64,000 nucleotides of DNA from Phytophthora colocasiae. Taxonomy: Eukaryota > Oomycota > Peronosporomycetes > Peronosporales > Peronosporaceae. Positions 1 through 9,695 of the stretch are shown in pieces. The stretch lies in the NCBI GenBank assembly GCA_018806915.1, contig JAGKQI010000033.1, forward strand, positions 976,447 to 1,040,446. The letters are read 5' to 3'. Position 1 is the first letter of the stretch, and each line of letters starts with the position of its first letter. Below the pieces are notes generated by a model. That model was given only the letters and a program-made list of their open reading frames with translations. It was not told the DNA's origin and did no database searches. The position numbers were made by a program, and so were the translations under genes.

Positions 1-1204
1 CAGAACTATGTGTGACTCTGAGTCCGGTCACCCGGAGTCTCATGATCAGCTGTCGTCCTTGTAGGTCAGCCTCCTCATCGCGTAATATACCATCAGCTTC
101 GCCTTGACGTGCTTCGTTGCCTGCTTTTGTGTCTTCTGGGAGTCGATTAACTTGTGACCTGGCGTTCACAGTGGCCCACTCAACCAGTTCTTCAGCAAGT
201 CGGCTCTGAAGCTCCGTCGCCACACTGCGCACTTGAGGTTCGAAGATAGCAGACGCTTGGGTCTGAGACCACCTCGGTAGCAGGTTCTGGAACGCAAATC
301 CTGCTTCATACAGCATCGTCTGAAGGGCAGCGACGCACTCGGGTGCCGTCAGAGTATTCATCGAGATCTCGACGTACGACAAGTCTTGGATTCGGCCAAA
401 ACTATGGCGCCTCAAGCAGAACTCCGATATCCACATGTCTTCCGGAAATACTGAAGAACACCGCCACTTGATGTAGTCGCCCGTTGCTGCCGCAGCCTTC
501 TGAAAGACATTTGCGTCAGGCTTCGCTGTTCGCCAGGCGTATTCGACGTTCGGCGGAACAATTCTTCCAGCGTCCATGTCCCTCCAGCGGCGGAACTCAC
601 GGCGTACGTACTTCAAGGCACGTTCTCCATCCAGCGAATCAGCCCTCCCAGACTCATCAGACGGTGTCTTCAGAGAATCTTCGGACTTCATCGGCATGTC
701 GTCAGACATCGGAGTGTCTTCGGACTTTGGAGTCTTCGAGACACGTTCATCAACCAGTCCGGGTTCCGTTTTCACTTCCCCCACAGACTTCCCAGAAGTC
801 GTCGACTCAGAACACAAGTCAATGACCTCCGGGGACTCGACCACGTCGGCGCCTCCCTCAGACGCCTCATCACCACCCTCACGGGCAGTGGCCACCTCGT
901 CACCAGAAGCTTCAGCTTCGGACGGACCTTCCTCAGAACCTTGTTCGCCAGACACATCGGGTGTCTCTTGGGCTTCAGGCTCCGCAGCAGGCTGGTCTTC
1001 GACCGCCGGTTCCGGGACGTTCACCTCCTCGGCTGCTTCCTTTTCACGCGCAGCCTTCCTCTTCTCGCGTGCCGCCTTCTGAACAGCATCCAAGTCGGGT
1101 TGTTCGTCAGGCGGAAGACCTTGAAGACGCTTCGACTGACGTGTCGCCATACTGCGACCACCGCGTCCCCGACGTCCTCCTCTCGTAGTTCCATGTGAAG
1201 CCAT
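1..1204 (-). CDS. E1 pre-gag ORF, partial (open at window edge)
   Basis: Open without a stop from ATG at 1204 to position 1, at least 401 codons. The N-terminus is Gly/Arg-rich, followed by a basic stretch containing KRLQGLPPDEQPDLDAVQKA, then about 120 acidic and Ser-rich residues. A conserved globular part covers roughly residues 200-370 and includes WISEFCLRRHSFGRIQDL and VAALQTMLYEAGFAFQNLLP. The same order and motifs occur in E2 at 20995-22746. No zinc knuckle or enzymatic motif is visible; I do not recognise a function beyond an upstream gag-like product. The ATG at 1204 lies about 70 nt downstream of the PBS; a second in-frame ATG lies at 1150. Unlike its E2 counterpart, this copy has no stop codon in the visible part. 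Confidence 0.75.
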   Translation of the reverse strand, partial: MASHGTTRGGRRGRGGRSMATRQSKRLQGLPPDEQPDLDAVQKAAREKRKAAREKEAAEEVNVPEPAVEDQPAAEPEAQETPDVSGEQGSEEGPSEAEASGDEVATAREGGDEASEGGADVVESPEVIDLCSESTTSGKSVGEVKTEPGLVDERVSKTPKSEDTPMSDDMPMKSEDSLKTPSDESGRADSLDGERALKYVRREFRRWRDMDAGRIVPPNVEYAWRTAKPDANVFQKAAAATGDYIKWRCSSVFPEDMWISEFCLRRHSFGRIQDLSYVEISMNTLTAPECVAALQTMLYEAGFAFQNLLPRWSQTQASAIFEPQVRSVATELQSRLAEELVEWATVNARSQVNRLPEDTKAGNEARQGEADGILRDEEADLQGRQLIMRLRVTGLRVTHSS

Positions 1205-1276
1205 CTTGAATATAGACGCTTGACAGGAAACCCTCTCCTCAAACTCTCTTAGATCCGGTGATATCACGATACCAAG

Positions 1277-1294
1277 ATCCGGGCACGCGCACCA
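1277..1294 (-). other. E1 primer binding site for tRNA-His
   Basis: The plus strand reads ATCCGGGCACGCGCACCA, which is the last 15 nt of the tRNA-His gene of the downstream array plus CCA. On the minus strand this is a canonical PBS starting TGG, two bases from the presumed LTR edge. Confidence 0.9.
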
Positions 1295-1296
1295 GT

Positions 1297-3167
1297 TGTC
1301 GCGAAGTCGGTGCAACTTTTACCGCGGTGCAGGGGCGTACAGTGAACCTGGAAGTGTGACTACCGGTAATTATACCAGAGTCGCACAGCAAGGTGGGCGT
1401 GTGTTACCTTGTGCTGTCCTCGTAGGTTCGTTGTCTTGGTAATGAGACCCTCGCCGGGGTCGTGAGAGTGTTGGTGAGAGTGAGGGTTCCTTGCGTAGGC
1501 CGTCGGATGTCCTTCTGGTCCTCACAGGAGCGCTTGAGAGTCGAACGTTTTCCGGTGAACACTTGTGTACACCAGAGATTTCTGAAGGCAAAAGAGAAAT
1601 TAATACAATGGGAAGTCCAGTAATTAGACTTCCGAGATAACCGCAATATAGAGTTCCGATATACAAATATGTAGTTGCTCTTATTCTTTCCTGGCCCTTG
1701 AGCAGTGGGCTAGTTCTCCAGGTCAACTAGGGAAATGTTCACCAGACACCTGGTCTGTCTGGTATTCCCGTAACTTTCGCGCACCACCCTCTAATATATA
1801 GAGGGAAAATAAACCAATACACTATCAGTTATATAACAGTCTACCGAGCGTCTTGAGAGCGACCGTCTAGCTCCCAAAACCTGTCCAAACGTACAATATG
1901 AAATGGGCTACCGCTAGAGACAAGACAAACGACCCAACTAGTAAATGGAATAGGTGGGTCCTCTCAGGTCTCTACGTTACGCTGATCTCCACCTAAAGGG
2001 GCTTGATAGGTGAGAGATCACACGACTCAAAGCTTTGTCGTGGCCTTACACTTCCGAAGAACCGACGAATCGACCTTGGGGTTGTAACGCAAATTTAACT
2101 CGGGGGTACCGATCAAATTGAACTCTGGTTATCTATCTCGTATCTCTCTGTCTTCTGTCTTCCACATTCTCATATACACTTGGTCTCAGTATAACTCAGG
2201 AACTTTCACTTGGGCTCACTATGGTAGTCGATGCTGCAGATCTTGTCGAGTCGACACTTAATGATGTCATTACAGGGATGAGCAGGTTGCGTTTCACTTG
2301 ATTGCGTGAGGTCGTGTTGGGTACACTTGGTTTCAGTATGGGGTGGACTTCAGAGTGTCAAAGTCTGGTATCCTGTTCATCAGGGTCTGGAATCATGTGC
2401 GTCGGAGACATGTTCATCGGAACCATGTACTCCGGAATCATGTACATCAGAGTCATAAATACCAAAGTCGTGACACTTGGGTCTGTTCATCGGAGTCTTG
2501 TACGTCGGAGTCTGTTCATCGGAAACTGGTAAATGTCTGGAATATTGCTTGTATAAGCCGGACACATCAGACTTGTTTACCAGAATCATGTTCGTCAGAC
2601 TCATGTACGTCGGACTTCATGTACGTCGGACTTCATGTACGTCAGACTCATGTACGTCAGACTTCATGGTGTGATATCAGAGCTTCCATACGTGATACCA
2701 GAAATCCATGAATGTTTTTAGGGTGCGGAGCACGTATGCTACAACGCACGAAGTCCAGTTGGGATATGCGCGGGGTGCGCTACGTCCGGTGCGCGATACT
2801 TGGTATCTTGTGGGTATAACTGTATTCCTTGAACCATCATCGTCACACAGAACGGCAACGGGATGAGGTTTCTCAGAGATACATTCTTCTGAGAGACTTT
2901 CTGCCAACCTTTAGGCACTCATCGTCGGGGAAAGTCCGGCGATCAGACTGAGTGTTATTGTCTCTCGGAGTTTGTGCACTTTTCCGAGGAACACTTCTGA
3001 TCTCTTGGGCCCCTTTGCAGTACAGGTGAAGGTTAATATATATAGCAGTTTTCTTCCACAGACCCATCATATTGTCACACGGGACATAACCTCGTCCCAC
3101 ATCTCCCTTCCTCCCACAATCCAGTATATGTCCAATCACATCACAGCGTAACGTCCATATCCACTCA
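1297..3167 (-). repeat. E1 5' LTR (right boundary tentative)
   Basis: Begins TG two bases after the PBS. It is non-coding, carries short repeats like those in the E2 LTR, and ends where E3 pol coding sequence resumes (about 3168-3180). No second copy is in the window, so the outer boundary is inferred. An alternating TA stretch at about 3037-3046 could be a minus-strand TATA element. Confidence 0.55.
2585..2668. repeat. Tandem 17-bp repeats in the E1 LTR
   Basis: Four or more imperfect copies of CATGTACGTCGGACTT/CATGTACGTCAGACTT follow each other. Looser copies (GTCGGAGTC, GTACTCCGGAATC) extend back to about 2380. A position in U3 would suit enhancer-type repeats, but that is inference. Confidence 0.7.
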
Positions 3168-4231
3168 AAAAATCGTAATTAGCAACGTGTCATAGGTCGG
3201 CCGTTCGACCGACGGTAAGGGGATCTCTACGGTTTCCTGAGGTTCTGGTCTTGCGTCCACAGTCGCTTCTATAGCTAGGTTCTGCCACTCCATGTAGCGC
3301 CGGGACCCGACCGACACAAACCCGGGGAATCGAGGCACTTTTTCCTGATCAAGTACCATTCCAACATGTAATCGGCGATCCAATCGTAAAATCTTCTCGC
3401 TCAAATTCGTGATCGCTAAATACCGAGTTCGGCCGGGTCCATTTACCACGGTGGGTACCCATTGGTCGCCTCTGGTCACCCATAATTTCTCCGTCGCCGA
3501 TAATTTCACTCTCGATGCGGTCTCTTCAGATCCCCCAACTGGGATATGTAGATCTTCCTCCAATTTTACTGATCTTACCTTCTCCCCGTATAACCTCTTG
3601 CGACCACTAAGTGGGATCCCCACTTCGTTAGGCAAGCACATCGATCCCTTCGCAAGATCCATCCGGACCCCAGCCGGGATCATGAAATCCATGCCCAGGC
3701 ATCTTGCCCGGATAGATCCCCGATCCAAATATCGAAAAAGTAGACCAAGTATCCCGCAAGCGTGATCTTGACCCTCGTCCTTCCCTCGGTGGTGTACACA
3801 TTATCACCGATCCCAACACACTCCTGTCTCTGACTAGTGTCAAAGTGGCACCCAACCTTACGAGCGAAGGCGGTATCCAAGATGGATACCTCGGCGCCAG
3901 TGTCCAGGAGCAAGATCGCTCTTTCATGATTGATCTTGCCTGAGATCTTGGCTTGGCGGAACCATTTTCCTGGTGCGTGGTATTTCCAATACCCCCTGGA
4001 TTCTCCTTCCTTGAGATCCAAAGCCACTTCCGCACCAGATCGCGAGAACTCATCGATCCGGGGAAGACTCGCGATCTTAGCAGTATACGAATGCAACTTA
4101 CATGTATTACCGCGCAGATCCGAATTCTCCCTATCTTGATCTCTCGATTTCTTGTTCACATATGCATAGATGCAATACTCAGAACGCTCGGCTCGTACCG
4201 GTTTCCAAACCGGCGAGCGTCCTAGTTTAAC
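3168..4231 (-). pseudogene. E3 pol fragment: aspartic protease and linker, frameshifted and truncated
   Basis: Read in the -1 frame from the slippery site at 4231. The protease active site DTGAEVSILD is at about 3880-3910, and the flap/terminal region resembles E2 (VYFFDIWIGD against VYILEL-stop-VANIG). At about 3697-3700 one base is missing relative to the family: the frame jumps between WIGDLSGQDAW and LGMDFMIPAGV. Coding continues in the shifted frame to about 3180, ending in a linker motif PSVERP that aligns with E2 PSVQKP. Downstream reverse transcriptase is lost to the E1 insertion. Protease maturation of Gag would be the ancestral role. Confidence 0.8.
4191..4231 (-). promoter_or_regulatory. 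E3 gag-pol -1 programmed frameshift signal
   Basis: Slippery heptamer G-TTA-AAC (4231-4225, spaced by gag codons) is followed directly by the gag stop TAG. After a 6-nt spacer (TAGGAC, 4224-4219) comes a stem: GCTCG (4218-4214) pairs with CGAGC (4195-4191), and CCGGTTT pairs with AAACCGG inside it, with a 2-nt bulge on the 3' side. Pol continues in exactly the -1 frame. GUUAAAC is a known -1 slippery sequence (equine arteritis virus uses it). Expression by frameshifting is inferred. Confidence 0.8.
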
Positions 4232-5967
4232 ATCTTTTCCACCTTCTCGGGGAACAACCCAGCGTGTCGAGTCGGATCGTACCACTTGCGGATCTGGTTG
4301 TAAAATTCTTCCATGGGGCATTCTCCAGCTTCATGGATCTCCCCACAACCACGGCAGGTATACAGACAGCGATCCGTTGGGTGACCCCTCTTCCCGCACT
4401 TATCGCAGGTTAGACGTCTCCAGCAGTCTAGATCCGCATGCTTCCGCGATCCACAGTGTGAACAGCGACCTCGATCATGATCCGAAGTACCCCGGCGATC
4501 CGTGATCCGGCCTCGATCTTGCACGTTCGCCTGCGATCGCGACTGATCCGGTTGGTGGGGAACGCCCCCAGTACCGATCTGCTTGTCTTCCGACGCGGCA
4601 AGATATATCCTCCGGAGATCGCCTTCAGAGTCGGATCCGTCCGATCCGGATATTTCCTCTGATTCCGAGCTCGGATCTTGGGTTTGGATCGCCCGTACCA
4701 CCGCTCGAGTGGGTGCTGCCGGGGCACTGGCCGGTGCCTTTTGTCTGAACTTCGATCCGAACGCAGATTTACGCTGCCGGCTTTTCTCCCGTTCCCGGGC
4801 ACGAAGTACTTCCTCCAGTTCATCGACGTCGCTCAGCCGGAGTAGGGTCAGCCGATCAGCTAACTCCGGATCTCCCAATGTCTCGATGTAGTGGTCTACA
4901 TGTTCCCGGCGGGCCTTAGGGCTCCCATCCTTGATCTTCAGCATTTGAAAGTAGTCGTCCAACTTGTTGCTCGATCCAGTGGAATTAGTCGTCGGCGCGG
5001 TCTGGTCCGTCCGGATCCGGCGATTTTCTTGTTGATCGGGCATCTTGACCTCCAGCTTCGCAGCCACCGATCGCGTATCCTGTTTCTTCATACGCGATTT
5101 CAGGAACTTGGCGCCGGAGGGCCCTAACGACATGCGTTGCAGCCTTCTCGGGCTATCTGAGTCTGGTTCCGAGGTCGCTGACGCGTAGCATGACGACCCA
5201 GTCTGGTCGGGCGTCATTGGGCGCTCGCCGACCAAGATCTTGAGGGAGTCGAATAGATCATGGGTCGCAGATTGAATCGCTTGCAGTTCCAAATCAAATA
5301 GAGAGTTTGGGTCGAACTCTCCAGCCACCAAACCAGCTTCTTGGAGCAGATCAAGTAGGATCTTCACCGCGTTCAGGCGGTCAGAGCTAGTCCGGGGCTT
5401 CGACACTGGGCCGGTGAGGTTATCGATCTGGCGGACTTGTATGATCATAAGAACAGGATCGTTAAGCAAGGTCTCGCTTAGCCTCTTCCTGTAGTAGGCC
5501 TGCTCGATCGCGTCCTTGGTGATCGTTGATCCTGGGTTGATCACATCTTCTGGCTCTGAGTCTGGAGCCTTCAATTTCGTCCGGGTGCTCTTGATCTTCT
5601 TTTTCTTGGTCGATCTTGAGGCAACAGTGGACTTGGTGAGCAGATTAGGTTTCAGCTTTGCTGATTCCTTATCGCTCGTGTGCGGATCTCGATTCTCATC
5701 GAGATCCGCAATGGCCCTCGACGGGGCCTTGGGAGGAATTCGAGGTTTTTCTTCGAGATCTGGATTGCGATCCAGGTCTGCCTCGTGCCTGTCAGTAGAG
5801 ATCCTCCCAGAACTCTGCTGATCTGTGGATCTTTCCGTTTTAAGCGATGCCTCCGTCGATCCAACCTTCGTAGGCACTTCTTCCCCTTGTTCTTCTTTAA
5901 TCTTGACATCTTCTTGGGACTCACGGTGATATCCGAAGTCACCAGAAGATCCGGGCACGCGCACCAT
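4222..5967 (-). CDS. gag: E3 Gag polyprotein
   Basis: 581 codons, intact. The N-terminal third is charged and low in complexity (E/K/S/R-rich). A central region (about residues 130-235) with YYRKRLSETLLNDPVLMI may be matrix/capsid-like, and a Ser-rich linker follows. The C-terminus has three Cys-rich knuckles at about 505-560: CSHCGSRKHADLDC, CDKCGKRGHPTDRC and CRGCGEIHEAGEC. This matches the three-knuckle nucleocapsid of E2 gag. The frame ends in LN-TAG on the frameshift heptamer. The first ATG (5967-5965) straddles the LTR-side base and the TGG of the primer binding site, so residues 1-6 (MVRVPG) are encoded by the PBS; no pre-gag ORF is present. A later ATG could be the true start. Confidence 0.85.
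   Translation of the reverse strand: MVRVPGSSGDFGYHRESQEDVKIKEEQGEEVPTKVGSTEASLKTERSTDQQSSGRISTDRHEADLDRNPDLEEKPRIPPKAPSRAIADLDENRDPHTSDKESAKLKPNLLTKSTVASRSTKKKKIKSTRTKLKAPDSEPEDVINPGSTITKDAIEQAYYRKRLSETLLNDPVLMIIQVRQIDNLTGPVSKPRTSSDRLNAVKILLDLLQEAGLVAGEFDPNSLFDLELQAIQSATHDLFDSLKILVGERPMTPDQTGSSCYASATSEPDSDSPRRLQRMSLGPSGAKFLKSRMKKQDTRSVAAKLEVKMPDQQENRRIRTDQTAPTTNSTGSSNKLDDYFQMLKIKDGSPKARREHVDHYIETLGDPELADRLTLLRLSDVDELEEVLRAREREKSRQRKSAFGSKFRQKAPASAPAAPTRAVVRAIQTQDPSSESEEISGSDGSDSEGDLRRIYLAASEDKQIGTGGVPHQPDQSRSQANVQDRGRITDRRGTSDHDRGRCSHCGSRKHADLDCWRRLTCDKCGKRGHPTDRCLYTCRGCGEIHEAGECPMEEFYNQIRKWYDPTRHAGLFPEKVEKMLN
5949..5966 (-). other. E3 primer binding site for tRNA-His
   Basis: Plus-strand ATCCGGGCACGCGCACCA matches the array tRNA-His 3' end over 15 nt plus CCA. 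One base separates it from the LTR. The gag start codon overlaps it. Confidence 0.9.
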
Positions 5968-7310
5968 TGTGGTGGAGCGGATCTGCCAAAATCTCGTTAG
6001 GGCAGGTCCCGATCACCACTTGCGCCCAGACACCGACTAACGGAGGGGGTCCCCCGATGATCCGTGATCTAGCTGTGTGTAGTATTCACCTTGTGTACCC
6101 GTCGGTAGGCGAGTTACGCTCTTCCAGGTGACTTCTGAAGGTGTCTTGTAGGTCGGAAGAAAGTCTTGCGTGACGCAGGGGTTTGAGGTAGCGTGGAAGT
6201 ACTTCACACCACCTCGGGGTACTTGATCCCGGTCGTAGGCGAGTTCTCGAGCATTGATCCGGGTGCCTGATTCTTGATCCAGGTCTTCCAATAGTCCAGT
6301 ATTAGGGATTCGGTCCCTTCCTTTACGTTGCTTGCCGCTTCCGATAGCGGGGGTCTTGAGAGGGCGAGATTCGACGGGATCCTTAGGCTAAACAACCAAG
6401 TCCTTCCGATCCGATGTATGCACTTAAAGGATAGTTCACTAGATAGGGCAAAGCTGGCCAATATATTATCCAGACTTAACCGCTATACTAGGTCACGTAT
6501 CCTTACCTTCCTGACGCTTGTAGGGCCAATGTAGTTCCCGGTTCCAGGCGTAGCGAAGACACTTGAGTGGTTCAGGGCAAATTCGATTCTGTTTATGGTT
6601 ATTCCTATGCCTACTAATCCCATCCTGATTTACTATCCTACGATCACATGACACTGGCTACAGAGCTGATCCCTAGCTTGGTTCCCCTAACCCTGATCTT
6701 GAGCCGATTCCGTACTTAACCGAAGCTTGATCTCGCACTTAACCGAAGCTTGATCTCGCACTTAACCGAAGCTTGATCTCGCACTTAACCGAAGCTTGAT
6801 CTCGCACTTAATCGGGGCTTGATCGCGGCCTGATCCCGCTTGGTAATCCTTCAAAGAATCCGGATCAGGCCACCAGAAGAGTCTGCGTCGCGCCTGGGGC
6901 TGAGCTTGATCCGGAGCTGATATCGTACTTAAACGGGAGAAGATCACTGCGTGATCCTGCGTGATCCTGCTTCGTTGCCGCCCGGGGAAGTAGGATCATG
7001 CTGTTAGAGGCTTCGGGGTGCCGGGGTAAGCCGATCGTGTTCACTTGGGACCCCGTCATCGTTGATCGCGCAAGAACATCCTTGATTCCCCATTCTTTCT
7101 CCGGCAGGATTCGGATCACCCACGAACACCGCTCCACTTGCTCCTCCGCCGGTGTCTCTGTTGCCTGTTCCCCGGCGGGACCCATCGTACCTTCGTCTGA
7201 TTCGACCCAGATCTGGGGATCACAGGTCCCCCCTGTCGCTCGTTCCGACTCTATTCGGGTTCGTGGCTGACATTGTCTCTCCGGGAAAAATTCTCGTCCG
7301 CTTCACCACA
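5968..7310 (-). repeat. E3 5' LTR
   Basis: 1343 bp bounded by a 7-bp terminal inverted repeat: TGTGGTG at 5968 and CACCACA ending at 7310. The left edge abuts the PBS and the right edge abuts X integrase coding sequence in a clean junction. At 6717-6810 the 22-24 bp unit CTTAACCGAAGCTTGATCTCGCA is repeated about four to five times. No protein-coding capacity was accepted here. Confidence 0.8.
6717..6810. repeat. Short tandem repeat within the E3 LTR
   Basis: About four near-identical copies of a unit beginning ACTTAACCGAAGCTTGATCTCG, ending with a diverged copy (TTAATCGGGGCTTGATC). Each copy contains AAGCTT and GATC. Confidence 0.85.
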
Positions 7311-7311
7311 C

Positions 7312-7614
7312 TTGCCGATGGCAGAGTTTGCCATCAACAACTCGGTACATGCCTCGACAGGGCATACACCGTTCTACGTGAACGCCATGAGGCATCCACG
7401 ATTGCCGAGCATGCTCGGCAGGGTAGCTTCCTCCTTAAGTGGGGGAGGATCTACGGTTGCGTCCGAACAACCGCAGAATGCAACTGATAGCAGCACACTA
7501 TCAGCTGCGGTGACGCGTGCGACGTCTCGTTTGAGCAGGAACGAGCGCGCGATGTCTGTGCCGGGCACAGACATGAGAGATGATAGCGAGCAGGCAGGGC
7601 CTGCTGCTGACAAG
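7312..7614 (+). pseudogene. X pol fragment A: integrase C-terminal half
   Basis: 101 codons from LPMAEFAINNSVHASTGHTP to AADK. The motif AEFAINNSVHASTGHTPFYV aligns with E4 VEFSMNNAVHASTGFTPFYV, the segment that follows the catalytic E of Ty3/Gypsy integrases. Coding is cut on the left by the E3 LTR at 7310 and on the right by E2 at 7615. The last codon before the insertion (AAG) is part of the duplicated CAAG target site. Confidence 0.85.
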
Positions 7615-9218
7615 TGTGACGAGGTGGGTGAACACTTTCCGGACTTTCTGAAAGAAAAACCCGGTCGCCCAGAACGTATAGCTGGTGGCCAGTCCGATTC
7701 TGGAAGGAAACTTCCAGATGACACTTGAGAACTGGGGTCAGTCTCTACCTTCCGGGATCCAAATGGGTATCCGGAAGGCGGAGTTGGCGTGTGACCTTGT
7801 GGTTATCCTCCTTGGTGTCGTTTGTCTTCGAGTATCCGAAGGGTATTACCAGGTGAGTTACTTTCAGGTGTGATCAGATCCAAAGATCCAAAGTACCAAA
7901 AGTACTTCCAAATGCAGTTGGTTTTCTGGAAGGCAAAAGACTATTAGCAGAGTCCTCTTCCAACAGTTAACCAATACAATACAGAGAGTTAATATGCAAA
8001 ACACGCAGCCGCTCTTATTCTTTGTGGCCCTCGAGCGGTGGGCACTCCCAATGCCAGTCGACGGGGTCTACTTCCGGAACACTGACTCAGTTCCGGGACC
8101 CTAACAAGCGCACCACTTCCGGATAACCACTTGGTTTCCGGAAGACAATATCCAAGATCAGGATATCCAGATGCCTGTATATCCAAATATCCAAAATCCA
8201 AATGCAATCTAGACTAGGAATCCAGATGCAAACGTCCAATCACACAGTAGTTAATTCAATACAGTTCCAAGGGGCCAACTACTAACAACCTCCCAAAACG
8301 CAGTTATAATATGAAATGTGAATCCGGAATCCGGATTCCAACTGGAATATGAAATAGGAAGATCCCTTCCGGATGCGCCGCCGGATCACTTACCCAACTT
8401 GGTCTCGAACCTTTGGTGGAGAGTCCCGCGGCGATGTACGCAGTCGACGCGGCCGTACGCTGGCTCAGCTAACTCGAAGCCCTCTGACAAGAGGCTGGTC
8501 CGCAGTGCTTTGCAGTATCTTCCAGGAAAACCTTCCAGAAGACCACTTGCGCCCTTGGTGGCAAATTGAACTCTCTGTTATTTATATACAAGTCTTCTGC
8601 TAAAGATTCTGCTAACATCTTGTTTTCACTATAGGAAGCGCACACTCATCAGGAGGCGCGTGTCTCTGGTGCGGAACCCCGAAGAATTCCGGCTGGTGCC
8701 GAACACATCCTGGTCGGTCGTCTTGGTCGGTCGGTCTTGACTTGGCTTGAGTATACTCCGAACCTCAATGTCCATACTGGGTACAAATCAGGCAGGGTCC
8801 GGACGCCCTTGGTCATCTGGATTCCCGATCCTTGGAATCCGGAAGTCCTCAGTTCAGCACTGGAAGCATGTATCCGGAATACACTTGGTCTGTGTATGGG
8901 CGACTGGATTCTTGAGCCCTTAGCCCTGACTGGAATGGCATCCAGATTCCCGAAATCTGGATCTGGATTCCGGAAGTACGCACCACGAATTCACTTGGGC
9001 ACCACATGGTGGACTTGATTCCTGAATAGTGGACTCCGATCATGGTCGGGCATCCGGATTCTGGAAGTCCGTATTCCGGAAGTCCTAAAGCAATAAGGTG
9101 AAAATGTATTCCACAGCTCAGTCCCAGGTACTCGATGCCTCAGCCAATCACCTCTCGACATATTGGGTGGCTCTGGGAGGCGGTGTCCAGATAGAAAATT
9201 TGAATCCACAGCTTCACA
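7615..9218 (-). repeat. E2 3' LTR
   Basis: 1604 bp, starts TGTGA and ends TCACA (5-bp inverted ends). Nearly identical to 22865-24466; differences seen include an extra C near 8057, G/C and T/A changes near 8075-8085, G/T near 8110, an extra G near 8273, T/C near 8679 and A/G near 8929. Dense in TCCGGA. Small frames inside it (for example 8318-8603) occur in both LTRs and are not accepted as genes. Confidence 0.95.
8580..8588 (-). promoter_or_regulatory. TATA-like box in the E2 3' LTR
   Basis: Minus-strand TATATAAAT, the duplicate of the candidate promoter element in the 5' LTR. Confidence 0.4.
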
Positions 9219-9231
9219 ACCGTCCCTCTCG
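9219..9231 (-). other. E2 candidate polypurine tract
   Basis: The minus strand reads GAGAGGGACGGT immediately before the 3' LTR (TGTGAAG). Purine-rich but not perfect. Confidence 0.5.
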
Positions 9232-9695
9232 TCAGGATCTGTCATTGAGGAATTTACCTCCGAGCTTGACAGGTCCTTATGAGACGAAGCGTGGGCAAGT
9301 CGTCCAGATCACCGGATCACCGCAGACATCCAGATCACAATCCCGCAATTCACAACGGCACTTGTCGTCGAGTCGCGTTTCCGGATTCCATACATCCAAA
9401 TGCCCATCACGAAAATGCCGAACGGTCCGGTTTCAGGCGTCCCACACTGTATCCAGGTTCTACCCACCCGGGTCTCACGTATCCGGGTTCACCCTATCCG
9501 GGTTCAGGAAGTCCAAATCACTACACTGGGTCACATTCCATCCATCAATTGGCTGACGTGGCTTCTTTTCTGCGTCCGGTCCCAAGCGCCCCGGTCCCAT
9601 CGCACGTTCAAACGGCAAGAATCATTCAGTCGGTCCGCACACATTTCACAATTTCGAGGCTCCAGATCACCCAAGCGTTTCCGCACGATCACATC

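Larger units (their letters stand above)
1..3167 (-). mobile_element. E1: partial Ty3/Gypsy LTR retrotransposon (5' LTR, PBS, first ORF)
   Basis: Minus-strand retrotransposon entering from the left window edge. Visible in transcription order are a long 5' LTR (about 3167 to 1297), a tRNA-His primer binding site (1294-1277) and an open reading frame from 1204 that runs off the window. Its ORF is homologous to the first ORF of E2, so it belongs to the same family group. It appears to have inserted into E3, because E3 pol coding sequence stops abruptly at its right edge. The outer LTR boundary is not exact: 3167 is chosen as the last CA before E3 coding sequence resumes. Confidence 0.7.
3168..7310 (-). 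mobile_element. E3: partial Ty3/Gypsy retrotransposon (5' LTR, gag, start of pol)
   Basis: Minus-strand element with a 5' LTR (7310-5968), tRNA-His PBS, one long gag frame, a -1 frameshift signal and the protease plus linker of pol. RT, RNase H and integrase are absent because E1 has inserted into pol; they would lie left of the window. Its right edge cuts into X pol at 7311, so E3 itself inserted into X. Protein similarity to E2 places both in one Chronos-like group, but E3 lacks the pre-gag frame. Confidence 0.75.

Noticed and set aside
484..1198. Plus-strand frames in 484-1198
   Set aside because: They are reverse shadows of the E1 pre-gag frame, which is longer, open at the edge and homologous to E2.
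2249..2255. GTCGACA as the right end of the E1 LTR
   Set aside because: It would mirror TGTCG at 1297, but LTR-like repeats continue past 2600 and no element boundary is visible there.
7374..7728. Frames across the X/E2 junction (both strands)
   Set aside because: They read through the insertion boundary; the real coding is X integrase up to 7614.
8318..9043. Small frames in the E2 LTRs, present twice (also 23566-24291)
   Set aside because: Identical only because LTRs are duplicated; short, no motif, no start context.
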